Source: Runella sp. SP2
GTDB lineage: Bacteria > Bacteroidota > Bacteroidia > Cytophagales > Spirosomataceae
Reading direction: 5' to 3'
Assembly: GCF_003711225.1 (NCBI RefSeq)
Contig: NZ_CP031030.1
Coordinates: 1,116,001 to 1,180,000, forward strand
Length of the DNA: 64,000 nt
The notes below the pieces were generated by a model. The model was not told where the DNA came from and searched no databases. It worked only from the letters and a program-made list of their open reading frames with translations. How positions within the stretch are numbered: position 1 is the stretch's first letter; the number at the start of each line of letters is the position of its first letter. Positions 8,514 through 17,921 of this stretch are shown piece by piece. Both the position numbers and the translations under genes were made by a program.

Positions 8514-9854
8514 ATGGACAAACGAACATTTCTCAAAACCTCATCTATTCTTTTAACAGGTAGCATGCTTTCTAATTTGATGTCGTGTAAAAAAGCAGAT
8601 CCGCGTACCAATTGGGCGGGAAATTTGACGTATAGTACGGGTAATCTACACATTCCAAAAAACGTGGAAGAGCTGCAAGAAGCGATTAAAAAGTGTAAAA
8701 AAGTGCGAGCACTGGGTACGAAACACTGTTTTAATACCATTGCCGACAGCAAAGAAAACCAAATCTCGACCGAGGCTTTTAACAAAATCATTGGTTTGGA
8801 CAAAGACAAAAATACGGTAACAGTAGAGGCTGGAATTAAGTACGGAGAAATGTGTAAGTATTTGGATGATAACGGTTTTGCTCTTCATAACTTAGCCTCT
8901 TTGCCGCATATTTCGGTGGCGGGGGCGTGTGCTACTTCTACGCACGGCTCGGGTATCAAAAACGGAAGTTTGGCGACGGCCGTATCTGCTATTGAGTTTG
9001 TAAACGGAAAAGGAGAATTGGTAACATTAACGCGCGAAAGTAGCGGAGAAGAATTTGGAGCAGCAGTAGTCAATTTAGGGGCATTGGGTATTGCGACCAA
9101 AATTACGCTTGATGTTCAGCCTACTTTCAAAATGAAACAAGTGGTGTATCAAAACTTGCCCATGTCGGCCTTGGAGAAAAATTTTGAAGCCATCATGTCG
9201 GGTGGGTATAGCGTGAGTTTGTTTACCGATTGGCGCAATAAAAACGTAAGCGAGGTATGGGTTAAAAGTAAGGCCGAGGACATGAAAGAAGTCGCTCCTG
9301 AGTATTTTGGGGCAAAATTAGCTACCAAAAATCTGCACCCCATTGAAGCCTTAGATCCCGTTAACTGTACAGATCAGATGGGGGTAGAAGGCCCTTGGTA
9401 CGAGCGTATGCCTCACTTCAAAATGGGTTTTACGCCCAGCAGCGGAAAAGAGTTGCAGTCGGAGTATTTTGTCGCTTTTGAGCACGCGTATGAAGGTTTT
9501 ATGGCGATTGAAAAATTAAACGAAAAAGTAGCCCCTCATTTGTTTATTACCGAAGTAAGGGCGATTGCAGCGGATGAATTACCAATGAGCCCATTCTACA
9601 AAAAAACGTGCGTAGCTTTCCATTTTACGTGGAAACAAGAAGTGGAGGCGGTAATGGCGCTTTTGCCCGAAATCGAAGAGGCGTTGGCACCCTTTGCGCC
9701 TCGTCCTCATTGGGGTAAAATTTTTACCCTAAAACCTGCAGTACTTCAATCGCGCATTGAAAAACTGGCTGATTTTAAAAAAATAATGGAAAAACACGAC
9801 CCCGAAGGCAAATTTCGGAATGAGTTTATCGAAACCAACCTTTTTGGAAGTTAG
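8514..9854 (+). CDS. FAD-linked alditol/xylitol-oxidase-like lipoprotein
   Basis: 446 residues of the VAO/PCMH flavoprotein family. The FAD-binding half includes RALGTKHCFN, SVAGACATSTHGSG (the usual region for covalent or tight FAD binding) and GALGIATKITLDV. The C-terminal half ends in the D-arabinono-1,4-lactone-oxidase-type domain with RPHWGKIF and a final segment resembling DPEGKFRNEF. The N-terminus MDKRTFLKTSSILLTG..LMSCKK has a lipobox-like Cys, so the protein is probably membrane-anchored outside the cytoplasm. The alditol oxidase assignment rests on overall pattern; lactone oxidase is the alternative. Confidence 0.8.
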   Translation: MDKRTFLKTSSILLTGSMLSNLMSCKKADPRTNWAGNLTYSTGNLHIPKNVEELQEAIKKCKKVRALGTKHCFNTIADSKENQISTEAFNKIIGLDKDKNTVTVEAGIKYGEMCKYLDDNGFALHNLASLPHISVAGACATSTHGSGIKNGSLATAVSAIEFVNGKGELVTLTRESSGEEFGAAVVNLGALGIATKITLDVQPTFKMKQVVYQNLPMSALEKNFEAIMSGGYSVSLFTDWRNKNVSEVWVKSKAEDMKEVAPEYFGAKLATKNLHPIEALDPVNCTDQMGVEGPWYERMPHFKMGFTPSSGKELQSEYFVAFEHAYEGFMAIEKLNEKVAPHLFITEVRAIAADELPMSPFYKKTCVAFHFTWKQEVEAVMALLPEIEEALAPFAPRPHWGKIFTLKPAVLQSRIEKLADFKKIMEKHDPEGKFRNEFIETNLFGS

Positions 9855-9867
9855 TTAAACAGCCCTC

Positions 9868-11070
9868 TTAAATGAGGTGATAGAAAGCAAGTAAGACCTT
9901 TATTTTTGGGAAAATGTGGGGCATCCAAAACAAGGAAGAGCTTATTTGATAATAGGTCGGAAACAAAAAGCAACCAATGGCGCAAAAGGTAAGCCCGTTT
10001 TGAAAATGAGGAAGTGTCTCGGTTTTGGAAAGATAGACAATCGCAAATAACAAGAGTACAAAACCGTAGGCATAACTTCTGGAAAAATCTAAGACCAAGC
10101 TGCCCGCAGCTATCACACCCACTGCGCTAAACATAAACATCAGTAGGTACAGCCAATCTTTTTTTGCCACCATACCCACAACCACACCAAAAAGAAGAAA
10201 CCAAGCACATTCGTAGGTTACGGTCAGGCCCATTGGAAACGAATTGTACTGATTTGCGTCGAAGCCCAGCATTGATTTATCGGTTCGCATTCCCAAAGAC
10301 GACATAACGTAAAGTCTCAAAACAATAAATAGCAGGATACCAACCACCGACGCCCAAGTAGCGCGGTAGCGTTTGATAGAAAATACGTTGCTGAGGGCGA
10401 CTTTTTGGGCATTGCTTTCTTGCCAAAACCACCACAAAACCGCCGCACTACTGCCAATGACGGCGCGTTCATCGACAAATCCACCAAGGGCAATACCAAG
10501 GATAATCAACAATGGATTTCGGAAATTAAGGATGACTAAGAGGAGGAGATAGGCAAGCGGGTCGTGGTAGAAAAAATCAAAGAAAGTCCACTTGGTGACG
10601 AATAAATTGGCAAACATAAACGTAGCCACGACACTTGCGGTGGAGCTTAGGTGCTTAGAAAGGAATCGAATTAATAACACAACGAACAAAATCCCGACGA
10701 CAAATTGGATACCAACATAGTGCTTTGCCTTTAGCCCTACTGTGTGAAGGGCAACGGGAATGAGCGGGCGAAAAACCCGTTTTTTGAAGTGAGACTGGTC
10801 GCCTTCGCTGAGTACTTTTCCCGTAAACAAATGCTCGGGTAGGTTCTGAAATGGATGGGTGCCAATCCAATCAATCACTTCAAACCGAGCCGCAAGGCGT
10901 TGTCCTCCTGTGTCCATTTTTACCAGTGCCTGATAATCAGGGAAAGAGGTAAACAAGATGTACAAAACCGTAAAGACAGCAAGCTTGGTTTTCCAATGAG
11001 GGCTATTGGTAAAGATTGCTAACCAGTTGAAAAGTTTGTTGCTCCAAAAATTCCAGAAAGTAAAGGCCAT
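9868..11070 (-). CDS. Polytopic membrane protein of unknown function
   Basis: About 400 residues with nine to eleven hydrophobic segments and a large hydrophilic loop near residues 55-105 (GGQRLAARFEVIDWIGTHPFQ). The loop resembles the extracytoplasmic loop of polyprenyl-linked glycosyltransferase or EpsG-like proteins, but I see no diagnostic motif. The frame extends to a TTG at 11094; the ATG at 11070 (MAFTFWNFW) is preferred. It is a single minus-strand gene converging with the flavoprotein gene 13 bases away. Function unknown. Confidence 0.75.
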   Translation of the reverse strand: MAFTFWNFWSNKLFNWLAIFTNSPHWKTKLAVFTVLYILFTSFPDYQALVKMDTGGQRLAARFEVIDWIGTHPFQNLPEHLFTGKVLSEGDQSHFKKRVFRPLIPVALHTVGLKAKHYVGIQFVVGILFVVLLIRFLSKHLSSTASVVATFMFANLFVTKWTFFDFFYHDPLAYLLLLVILNFRNPLLIILGIALGGFVDERAVIGSSAAVLWWFWQESNAQKVALSNVFSIKRYRATWASVVGILLFIVLRLYVMSSLGMRTDKSMLGFDANQYNSFPMGLTVTYECAWFLLFGVVVGMVAKKDWLYLLMFMFSAVGVIAAGSLVLDFSRSYAYGFVLLLFAIVYLSKTETLPHFQNGLTFCAIGCFLFPTYYQISSSLFWMPHIFPKIKVLLAFYHLI

Positions 11071-11110
11071 GACGTAAAAGGTAAGAGGGCGCAAAGATAG
11101 CTAATAACAT

Positions 11111-11147
11111 AAAAAAGGCGTCAGAATTTGTATCTGACGCCTTTTTT
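11111..11147 (-). terminator. Terminator after the iscA-type gene
   Basis: Stem AAAAAAGGCGTCAGA / TCTGACGCCTTTTTT with a 7-base loop, 20 bases beyond the stop of the iron-sulfur assembly gene and ahead of the membrane-protein gene on the same strand. Confidence 0.88.
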
Positions 11148-11166
11148 GTGGGTGACTTGGAGTTGG

Positions 11167-11493
11167 TTAAACCGCAAAACTCTCGCCGCATCCGCAAGTA
11201 CGGCTGGCGTTTGGATTGACAAACTGAAACCCTTTGCCATTGAGACCATCCGAAAAATCGAGGATTGTCCCAGCTAAGTAAAGGATGCTCTTTTTATCAA
11301 CCACAATCCGAATTCCTTTGTCTTGGAACTCCATGTCGGTGGGTTGTTTGGTTGAATCAAATTCCAAATTATACATCAGCCCAGAACAGCCTCCGCCAAC
11401 CACTCCTACACGAATGTGGCTGTCTTCAGGACGCCCTTCTTCACGACGTAATTCAAGGATTTTATCTTTTGCTTTATCGCTTACTGTGACCAT
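11167..11493 (-). CDS. Iron-sulfur cluster assembly protein (HesB/IscA family)
   Basis: A-type Fe-S carrier. The three ligand cysteines are present: GGGCSGLMY in the middle and the C-terminal CGCGESF. The beta-rich body includes RVGVVGGGCSG and DFSDGLNGKGFQFVNPNA. The ATG at 11493 (MVTVSDKAKDKI) starts the domain exactly and is preferred over a frame start at 11544. At about 108 residues it has family length. It has its own terminator. IscA, ErpA and SufA cannot be separated from sequence alone, so no symbol is given. Confidence 0.92.
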   Translation of the reverse strand: MVTVSDKAKDKILELRREEGRPEDSHIRVGVVGGGCSGLMYNLEFDSTKQPTDMEFQDKGIRIVVDKKSILYLAGTILDFSDGLNGKGFQFVNPNASRTCGCGESFAV

Positions 11494-11630
11494 GTCTTTA
11501 TTAACTTTCGATAGTTTTTGAAGGCAAATTACTTGATTCTTCAACCAAAATCAATGGCTAAAAGTTTCCGAACTTAGGGTGACGACCGTAGGTTTCTCCG
11601 TAAATCCTGTGGTTATGGTAAAACAAATCG

Positions 11631-11638
11631 TAATTTTG
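11631..11638 (+). promoter_or_regulatory. Putative -7 box (TAATTTTG) of the ferredoxin reductase gene
   Basis: TAATTTTG fits the Bacteroidota consensus TAnnTTTG and lies 33 bases before the ATG. It is flanked by a 9-base inverted repeat, CGTAGGTTT (11587-11595) and AAACCTACG (11645-11653), which could be an operator or a leader hairpin. No clear -33 TTG is seen. Confidence 0.45.
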
Positions 11639-11670
11639 AGGGTTAAACCTACGATGTATAAAGTAGAACT

Positions 11671-12726
11671 ATGAAGCATTTTCATCTTAAAGTTAAAGAA
11701 GTTATCAAAGAAACCCCCGATGCGGCTACGATTGCTTTTTGGCATCCGTTGAGCGAAATGATTAAATACCAAGCGGGACAATTTTTGACAATATTGTTGA
11801 CCATCAATGGCGAAAAAGTGCGTCGCTCGTACTCAATGAGTAGCTCGCCCCATACCGATACTGCACCCGCCGTCACCGTCAAACGTGTTCCAGGAGGTTT
11901 GGTTTCCAATTGGCTTTTGGACAACGTCAAAGAAGGAGATTTTTTGGAAGTGCTCGAACCCATGGGGCATTTTCAAGTATTGCCCGATGCGCGCAATGCC
12001 CGCACTGTTGTGTTGATTGGCGCTGGGAGCGGTGTTACTCCTTTGATTTCTATTGCCAAATCGGTGTTAAAAGTAGAGGCGGAGAGTCGGGTAGTGCTCT
12101 TGTACGGCAATCGGAAAGAAGAAAGTATTATTTTTAAACAACAACTCGACGAGTTGAGCCGTATATATGGCAATCGCTTTGTGCTTTATTATGCCTTAAC
12201 TCAGCCTTCCGACGCGTGGGTTGGTGTGCGAGGCCGTTTGAATAAATCAACTATTTTAGAGATATTCGAAGGAATAGGAGGGTTGAAAAACGCATCGGCT
12301 GAGTATTTCTTGTGTGGGCCAGATGGATTGATGGAAATGACCAAAGAGACGTTATTGACGTGGGGCGTAGCCGAAGAAAAAATCCATCGGGAGAGCTTTG
12401 CCACGGCCACCACCCATGTAGTCCATGAGGCTGAGGACGACGGAAGCCTAAAGACGCAAGAAGTCAAAGTCTTGTATGAAGGCGAAGAATATACCTTTAA
12501 TGTAGAACCGCACCAAACGATTTTGGAAGCTGCCCTCGAACTCGATATTGACTTGCCCTATTCGTGTCAGGCGGGGATGTGTACAGCTTGCATGGGAAAA
12601 TGTACGTCGGGAAAAGTGCAACTGGACGAAGAAGATGGCCTTACCAAATCGGAGTTAAACCAAGGGTATATTTTGACGTGTGTTGCTCATCCACTTACCA
12701 AAGGAGTGGTTATTGAGATTGAATAA
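11671..12726 (+). CDS. PaaE-like ferredoxin--NAD(P)+ oxidoreductase with C-terminal 2Fe-2S domain
   Basis: 351 residues with three modules: an FAD-binding barrel (VRRSYSMSSSP, about residues 50-60); an NAD(P)-binding domain (GAGSGVTPLISIAKS at about 110-125, and YFLCGPDGLM); and a plant-type ferredoxin domain (LPYSCQAGMCTACMGKC, last Cys in YILTCVAHP). This is the architecture of phenylacetyl-CoA epoxidase reductase PaaE and related fatty-acid desaturase or hydroxylase reductases. No paa genes are nearby, so it more likely serves a desaturase or other oxygenase elsewhere. It is followed by a GNAT gene after 49 bases. Confidence 0.9.
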   Translation: MKHFHLKVKEVIKETPDAATIAFWHPLSEMIKYQAGQFLTILLTINGEKVRRSYSMSSSPHTDTAPAVTVKRVPGGLVSNWLLDNVKEGDFLEVLEPMGHFQVLPDARNARTVVLIGAGSGVTPLISIAKSVLKVEAESRVVLLYGNRKEESIIFKQQLDELSRIYGNRFVLYYALTQPSDAWVGVRGRLNKSTILEIFEGIGGLKNASAEYFLCGPDGLMEMTKETLLTWGVAEEKIHRESFATATTHVVHEAEDDGSLKTQEVKVLYEGEEYTFNVEPHQTILEAALELDIDLPYSCQAGMCTACMGKCTSGKVQLDEEDGLTKSELNQGYILTCVAHPLTKGVVIEIE

Positions 12727-12775
12727 TAGTTTTGGCATTTTTTTTGCCCACCTTTTTGAATTAAATAATACGAGT

Positions 12776-13222
12776 ATGGAAATTACATTACGCCCCTACG
12801 AACTCAGTGACCGCACCTCACTGGAAGAAATTTTTATGATGAATACTCCTAAATACTTTGACCCCAAAGAATTGGGCGACTTTCTGGAGTATTTGGATAT
12901 TTTTGGAGATGACTATGTCGTAGCCGTTGTGGATAGGAGAATTGTGGGTGGTGGTGGCTATTGGGTGCGTTCGTTTGACCAGCAAGGAGGACTTTCATGG
13001 GCATTTGTGCACCCCGATTTTCAAGGTACGGGGGTTGGAAAAGAATTGGCTTTGTACCGAATTGATCAAATTCGCCAATCGGGAGTTGCTAAAACTATTT
13101 TGGTTGAAACGTCGCAACATTCGTTTGGTTTTTACGAAAAACTTGGATTTAAACTTCTAAACCGCCAAATCGACTACTGGGCCAAAGGAATCGACTTGTA
13201 CTCCGCAGTGTTGGAGTTATAA
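12776..13222 (+). CDS. GNAT family N-acetyltransferase
   Basis: 148 residues. The acetyl-CoA site is in FVHPDFQGTGVGKELALYRI (motif A, Q/RxxGxG/A type: QGTGVG), followed by ILVETSQHSFGFYEKLGFKL. The acceptor substrate cannot be predicted. The frame runs back to 12680 inside the reductase gene; the ATG at 12776 (MEITLRPYE) is the sensible start. Probably co-transcribed with the reductase. Confidence 0.88.
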   Translation: MEITLRPYELSDRTSLEEIFMMNTPKYFDPKELGDFLEYLDIFGDDYVVAVVDRRIVGGGGYWVRSFDQQGGLSWAFVHPDFQGTGVGKELALYRIDQIRQSGVAKTILVETSQHSFGFYEKLGFKLLNRQIDYWAKGIDLYSAVLEL

Positions 13223-13239
13223 AAGTATGCCGATTTTAA

Positions 13240-13345
13240 ACACATAGAATACATAAGAATAAACACATAGTAAACATAAAATCCAGCAGCATTGGCGGTT
13301 TTATATGTTTACTATGTGCAAAAACTATCTAAACTATGTGGTTAA
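13240..13345. repeat. CTATGTG-type repeats with a strong inverted repeat between convergent genes
   Basis: Contains several CACATAG/CTATGTG words. Between 13264 and 13318 lies an inverted repeat with arms CACATAGTAAACAT and ATGTTTACTATGTG, extended by AAAA/TTTT, around a 17-base loop. It lies between the convergent GNAT and htpG genes and could terminate both. Similar CTATGTG clusters occur at 44440-44512 and 62330-62425. Confidence 0.75.
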
Positions 13346-13370
13346 CTGCAAAGCTTCGTACAGCTTTCAA

Positions 13371-15203
13371 TTATAAACGTGACACTGCCTGTTGAACAAA
13401 AGCCGTCAACTCGCTACCTGTCAGCATTCCTTGCGAAAGCAACGCCAAGTTATACGCATGACGAACCAATTGCTTTTGTTCGTTCTCGTCTGCATTCAGG
13501 ATTTTCTGCGTCACGGGGTGGTTGGCATTGATGGCCACGTTCAACATCTGAGGCATATCGCCAAACATTGATTTCTGACCAGAGGTAGCCGCCATGTCGT
13601 TCATACGACGGATAAATTCTGGAATGGTAATAACCACTGGCAACTCGTCGGTAGGCATGGGTTCCACGCTGATGGTTAGTTTAGGAGCGCCACCGAGGGT
13701 TTGCTCAAACAAATTCTTCGCTTTTTCCTCGTCGTCTTTCGACAATACGCTCTCCAACTTGATTTCTTTTTCAATAAGCTTGTCGAGCGTATCGGCATCT
13801 ACCCGCTTGATGTTTGTTTTTTCCAGCTTGTACTCGATGCCATTGATAAAGTGCGGGTCAATCACACTATCAAACACGAGTACATCGTAGCCGCGTTTGG
13901 TAGCCGATTGGATGTAAGCGTCTTGCTTTTGTAAGTCGCTGGCGTACAACCATACCACCGTGTCATTCTTATCGGTTTGATTTTCTTTGACTTGGGCGGT
14001 GTATTCCTCAAACGTAAAGTGTTTGCCTTGGGTGTTTTTAACCAAGCAGAATTCTTTGGCTTTCTCGCCAAATTTTTCGTCGGAAATGATACCGTACTTG
14101 ACAAATAGGCCAATGTCATCAAACTTTTTCTCAAATCCTTCGCGGTCGTTGCGGAAAATTTCAGAAAGCTTGTCGGCTACTTTGCGCGTGATGTATCCAC
14201 TGATTTTCTTGACGTTGCCGTCGGCCTGAAGGTAGCTACGCGACACGTTGAGCGGAATGTCAGGAGAGTCGATAACCCCGTGAAGAAGCGTTAAGAAATC
14301 AGGTACTACGTCTTTGACTTCGTCCGTAATAAATACCTGACGGCTGTACAATTGGATTTTCTCTTTGCGTGCCGAGAAGTCGTTTTTTAGTTTGGGGAAA
14401 TACAAAACCCCCGTCAAATTGAACGGATAATCGACATTAAGGTGAATCCAGAACAGCGGGTCTTCGCCCATTGGGTGAAGTTCTTTGTAGAACGCCAAAT
14501 AATCTTCGTCCTTGAGCTCAGAAGGCGCTTTTACCCAAATAGGAGTGGGGTTATTGATGATTTTTTCGTCGAATTCAATCTCAATAGGCAAAAACTTGCC
14601 GTATTTTTCAAGAATTTCGGTGAGGCGGTATTTGCTCAAAAACTCTTCCGAATCTTCGGCAATGTGGAGGATAATGTCTGTACCACGGTCGGTTTTTTCG
14701 GCGGGTTCAATGCTAAATTCGGTGCTTCCGTCGCATACCCAACGAGCGCCTTCGGAGCCATCTTTAAACGATTTGGTAATGATTTCCACCTCTTTGGCTA
14801 CCATAAACGCCGAGTAGAAACCTAATCCAAAGTTACCAATGATATTGCCACGGGTATCTTCTTTTTCTTTGTATTTTTCAACAAACTCAGCCGCGCCCGA
14901 GAAGGCGATTTGGTTGATATATTTTTTGATTTCTTCGGCTGTCATCCCGATACCACGATCGCTGATGGTAATTGTTTTGGCCTCTTCGTCGAGTTTTACT
15001 GATACTTTTAATTCACCAAGTTCGCCATTAAACTCACCAAAATCGGCTAATTTCTTGATTTTTTGAGTGGCATCGACGGCGTTTGAAACCAACTCACGCA
15101 AGAAAATTTCGTGGTCTGAATAGAGGAATTTTTTGATAATTGGAAAAATATTGTCGGTATGAATCGACAATTGCCCTTTTTCGGCCTGTACGTTTGCTTC
15201 CAT
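13371..15203 (-). CDS. htpG: Molecular chaperone HtpG (Hsp90)
   Basis: ATP-dependent cytosolic chaperone of 610 residues. The N-terminal GHKL ATPase contains FLRELVSNAVDATQKI (catalytic Glu and Mg-binding Asn), ISDRGIGMTAEEI and NFGLGFYSAFMVA. The middle domain has LYSRQVFITDEV and NVSRSYLQ, with the catalytic-loop Arg. The C-terminal dimerisation domain follows, without a eukaryotic MEEVD tail. Length is normal. Monocistronic on the minus strand. Confidence 0.97.
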   Translation of the reverse strand: MEANVQAEKGQLSIHTDNIFPIIKKFLYSDHEIFLRELVSNAVDATQKIKKLADFGEFNGELGELKVSVKLDEEAKTITISDRGIGMTAEEIKKYINQIAFSGAAEFVEKYKEKEDTRGNIIGNFGLGFYSAFMVAKEVEIITKSFKDGSEGARWVCDGSTEFSIEPAEKTDRGTDIILHIAEDSEEFLSKYRLTEILEKYGKFLPIEIEFDEKIINNPTPIWVKAPSELKDEDYLAFYKELHPMGEDPLFWIHLNVDYPFNLTGVLYFPKLKNDFSARKEKIQLYSRQVFITDEVKDVVPDFLTLLHGVIDSPDIPLNVSRSYLQADGNVKKISGYITRKVADKLSEIFRNDREGFEKKFDDIGLFVKYGIISDEKFGEKAKEFCLVKNTQGKHFTFEEYTAQVKENQTDKNDTVVWLYASDLQKQDAYIQSATKRGYDVLVFDSVIDPHFINGIEYKLEKTNIKRVDADTLDKLIEKEIKLESVLSKDDEEKAKNLFEQTLGGAPKLTISVEPMPTDELPVVITIPEFIRRMNDMAATSGQKSMFGDMPQMLNVAINANHPVTQKILNADENEQKQLVRHAYNLALLSQGMLTGSELTAFVQQAVSRL

Positions 15204-15293
15204 AATTCTGTTTTACGGTTTTTACAGTTTTTGGTTTTCTGCGTTGATTACCTAAAAAATGTATTCCACTGCTCTATTATCTGACATAATGGC

Positions 15294-15339
15294 AAAAAAT
15301 AAAGCTGTCAGAGTTTCAAACCTGACAGCTTTATTTTTT
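15294..15339 (-). terminator. Terminator after the DUF937/OmpA gene
   Basis: Arms AAAAAATAAAGCTGTCAG and CTGACAGCTTTATTTTTT, 18 bases each, around a 10-base loop. It follows the minus-strand gene ending at 15402. The bases between (15340-15402) carry a degenerate GTCCATAG-type repeat, including CCATGGACTATGGAC. Confidence 0.85.
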
Positions 15340-15401
15340 GGTCCACAGTCCGCAGTCAATGGTCAATCCTCTCTATCGACCATGGACTATGGACTTATCG
15401 A

Positions 15402-16664
15402 CTACTTCTGCACAAACTTCACCCAAACTTCACGCATAGGTACTTGTTTGCGGCCTGTGGTATCTTTAGGATTAATACCCGTGCCTCGTCCTTCGGCGTC
15501 CACTCGTACGAAGCTAATGCCTGATTTTATAAATTGATCTTTCAGCGCATACACCCGTTTTACCGATAGCACCTTGTTGGTCAATGGCGGCTTGGCATCG
15601 TTGGCGTAGGCTACGAGTTTGATTTGAGCGGTTGGGTATTTTTTCAACAAGTCGGCCAATGCCTGTACAGGCTGAGAAGCTGCTGCTTTCAATTGAACCG
15701 TATTGTCTTCAAAATCGACGTTATCAAACTTAAATGCTTTCCCTTTGGCTGCGGTAGCATCTGCCAAATAGGTAGCCATTGGACTCTCGGTCGGGGTTGC
15801 GGCGGGAGTCGTTGGAGTAGCAGGAGCAGTAGTGTCGGCCGTTTTGTTAGCAGTAATTGGTTCTTGAATCGTACGGGCTTCGGCAAGCGTATCAGCATCT
15901 ACTTCTGTGTCAACCGTTGAGGTGTCGCGCTGAGTCCAGAAGTAAATACCAGCCCCAAGAACCGCAACGACCAATAGACCAAGCCCCACCCATTTGAAAT
16001 TAATTCGTCCCAAACCCGAATCTTCTACATCGACGCCGACCAAAAATGGTTGCTTAGCTGGAATAGGCTCAGAACTTTTGGTGATGGTCGTCGATTGTTC
16101 GGCACGAGGTACTTCAAAACTCTGTAAGAGGTACTGAATTCCCACGGTTTCGATGATGCGGTCGTTGAGGTCAGGTACGATAGTAAGGAGACTTTCGCGT
16201 TGTTCTCCCAAATAGGCCGCCAACGACTCGGCATCAAATTGTTTTTCAGCGACTATTTTTTTCAACACTGAGATGATGATTGACATCGAAATGCCACTCA
16301 ACGACGACGCAAGCGAATTTTTTGTCCCAGAGTATTTCGTCACCATGCTACAAACAGGGCTTTTGAAGCCAGGAAGTACCGTGTTGAGGATTTTTTCGCC
16401 AGCGGCCTTGAACTCGTCTAGTTCTGTGGGCGTTTTTAAAATTCTGGGCAGTTGTTCGGGGGAAAATGGCGTGTTTTTTGCCTGATTAAAAATAAGTTTC
16501 ATCCCCGATTCGTTGGAGGCTCGCTTGATAAGCCCTCCCACAATCGAAGCGGCAAAAGCATCAAGTGCTTTTTGGATTTTCTCTGGTTTTTCGTTGTTCT
16601 GTACCGCAATCTGATTTACGATACCCTCAGTCAATGTCTCCTTCAGAGATGCAAATAAGTTCAT
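15402..16664 (-). CDS. DUF937 domain protein with transmembrane segment and OmpA-like C-terminus
   Basis: About 420 residues. The N-terminal 180 residues resemble DUF937 (FASLKETLTEGIVNQIA, then GGLIKRASNESGM). One membrane segment follows (VGLGLLVVAVLGAGIYFW, about residue 235), then a Thr/Ala/Pro-rich linker, then an OmpA/MotB-like peptidoglycan-binding domain (YPTAQIKLVAYAND...RVYALKDQFIKSGI). The topology suggests a cytoplasmic DUF937 part joined to a periplasmic domain. The ATG at 16664 (MNLFASLKE) is preferred over the longer frame from 16733. Role unknown. Confidence 0.82.
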   Translation of the reverse strand: MNLFASLKETLTEGIVNQIAVQNNEKPEKIQKALDAFAASIVGGLIKRASNESGMKLIFNQAKNTPFSPEQLPRILKTPTELDEFKAAGEKILNTVLPGFKSPVCSMVTKYSGTKNSLASSLSGISMSIIISVLKKIVAEKQFDAESLAAYLGEQRESLLTIVPDLNDRIIETVGIQYLLQSFEVPRAEQSTTITKSSEPIPAKQPFLVGVDVEDSGLGRINFKWVGLGLLVVAVLGAGIYFWTQRDTSTVDTEVDADTLAEARTIQEPITANKTADTTAPATPTTPAATPTESPMATYLADATAAKGKAFKFDNVDFEDNTVQLKAAASQPVQALADLLKKYPTAQIKLVAYANDAKPPLTNKVLSVKRVYALKDQFIKSGISFVRVDAEGRGTGINPKDTTGRKQVPMREVWVKFVQK

Positions 16665-16852
16665 TTTCAATGTTTTTTTATGAGTTAGAGCCCCAGAAGG
16701 AAAAGTGAGAGAGTACGCAACCATGTCCTTCACCTTCCAGCGCTACAACCAATAGTGACTCGATTTTTTCAAATGGGGCGGAAAGTTACTTAATAGTTAA
16801 GAGTCCATAGCCAACACCTGATAGTTTTTTTTAGCAATCGAAGCATTGTCGT

Positions 16853-16860
16853 TACCTTTG
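16853..16860 (+). promoter_or_regulatory. Putative -7 box (TACCTTTG) of the epimerase gene
   Basis: TACCTTTG fits TAnnTTTG and lies 32 bases upstream of the TTG start at 16893. It supports that start, because no in-frame ATG exists before the Rossmann motif. Confidence 0.5.
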
Positions 16861-16892
16861 TACAAAAGAAATTTACTTAAAATTCTACGTTT

Positions 16893-17906
16893 TTGGACAA
16901 ATTAACTGAACCACTCATTTTAGTCACTGGCGCAAACGGCCTTTTAGGTAGTGCCATTGTAAACTATTTATTGGTAAATGGGCACCGTGTCCGTGGCTTA
17001 CGTCGTAGCGGAAGCGACATGCAGTTGTTGAACGGCGTGGAGGCGAAGGTGGAATGGGCCGAGGGGGATGTATTGGATGTTTTGGCGTTGGAAAAGGCAT
17101 TTGAAGGCGTTACCTACGTGATTCATACGGCGGCTATTGTTTCCTTTATTCCCAAAGATCAAAAACTAATGTACGAAATCAACGTGCAGGGAACGGCCAA
17201 TGTCGTTAATTTAGCCTTAGAAGTAGGTGTCAAAAAAATGGCCTTTGTGAGTTCGGTAGCGGCGCTTGGACGACCCGACCCGCGCATGATTGACGCGTCG
17301 AAACCGACGGTGATTGATGAAAACCAAAAATGGGAAGAATCGCCCCTGAATTCGAATTACGGAAAAAGTAAATATCTGGCAGAGTTGGAAGTTTGGCGTG
17401 GCGTGGCGGAGGGACTTTCGGCGGTAGTGGTCAACCCAAGCATGGTGCTTGGCGAAGGCGACTGGACGCGGAGCAGCACACAATTGTTTAAGTATGCTTT
17501 CGATGAGAATAAGTTTTATACCGAAGGGCTAATCAATTATGTTGACGTACTAGACGTGGCAGAAGCGACGGTAAAGCTGTTGGTGTCGGAAGTTAAAAAT
17601 GAGCGATTTGTACTAAGTGCAGGTAGCACAACTTACCGCGAATTATTTACTAAAATAGCCGAAGGCTTTGGAAAACGGCCACCTTCAAAGCTTGTATCAC
17701 CCTTTTTGACAGAAATTATTTGGCGGGTAGAGGCACTTCGTTCATGGTTGACGGGAAGCAAGCCCCTCATCACCAAAGAAACTGCCAAAACCGCCCGAAC
17801 AAAGTTTGTTTACAACGGAGAAAAAATCCAAAATGCGCTTGGATTTACTTATAGGCCGTTGGATGAAACGGTGGTGCGGGTTTGTAAAACGTTGAAAAAA
17901 TCCTAG
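16893..17906 (+). CDS. NAD-dependent epimerase/dehydratase family protein
   Basis: Extended short-chain dehydrogenase of 337 residues. The NAD motif is VTGANGLLGSAI (GxxGxxG, about residues 11-22). VIHTAAIVSF follows, the catalytic SSVAALG, and YGKSKYLAE (YxxxK, about residues 155-163). The likely start is TTG at 16893; the next in-frame Met lies beyond the NAD motif. The pattern resembles dihydroflavonol-4-reductase-like SDRs. Substrate unknown. Convergent with ettA, with a shared terminator. Confidence 0.88.
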   Translation: MDKLTEPLILVTGANGLLGSAIVNYLLVNGHRVRGLRRSGSDMQLLNGVEAKVEWAEGDVLDVLALEKAFEGVTYVIHTAAIVSFIPKDQKLMYEINVQGTANVVNLALEVGVKKMAFVSSVAALGRPDPRMIDASKPTVIDENQKWEESPLNSNYGKSKYLAELEVWRGVAEGLSAVVVNPSMVLGEGDWTRSSTQLFKYAFDENKFYTEGLINYVDVLDVAEATVKLLVSEVKNERFVLSAGSTTYRELFTKIAEGFGKRPPSKLVSPFLTEIIWRVEALRSWLTGSKPLITKETAKTARTKFVYNGEKIQNALGFTYRPLDETVVRVCKTLKKS

Positions 17907-17921
17907 CTTCCTTATAGAAAC

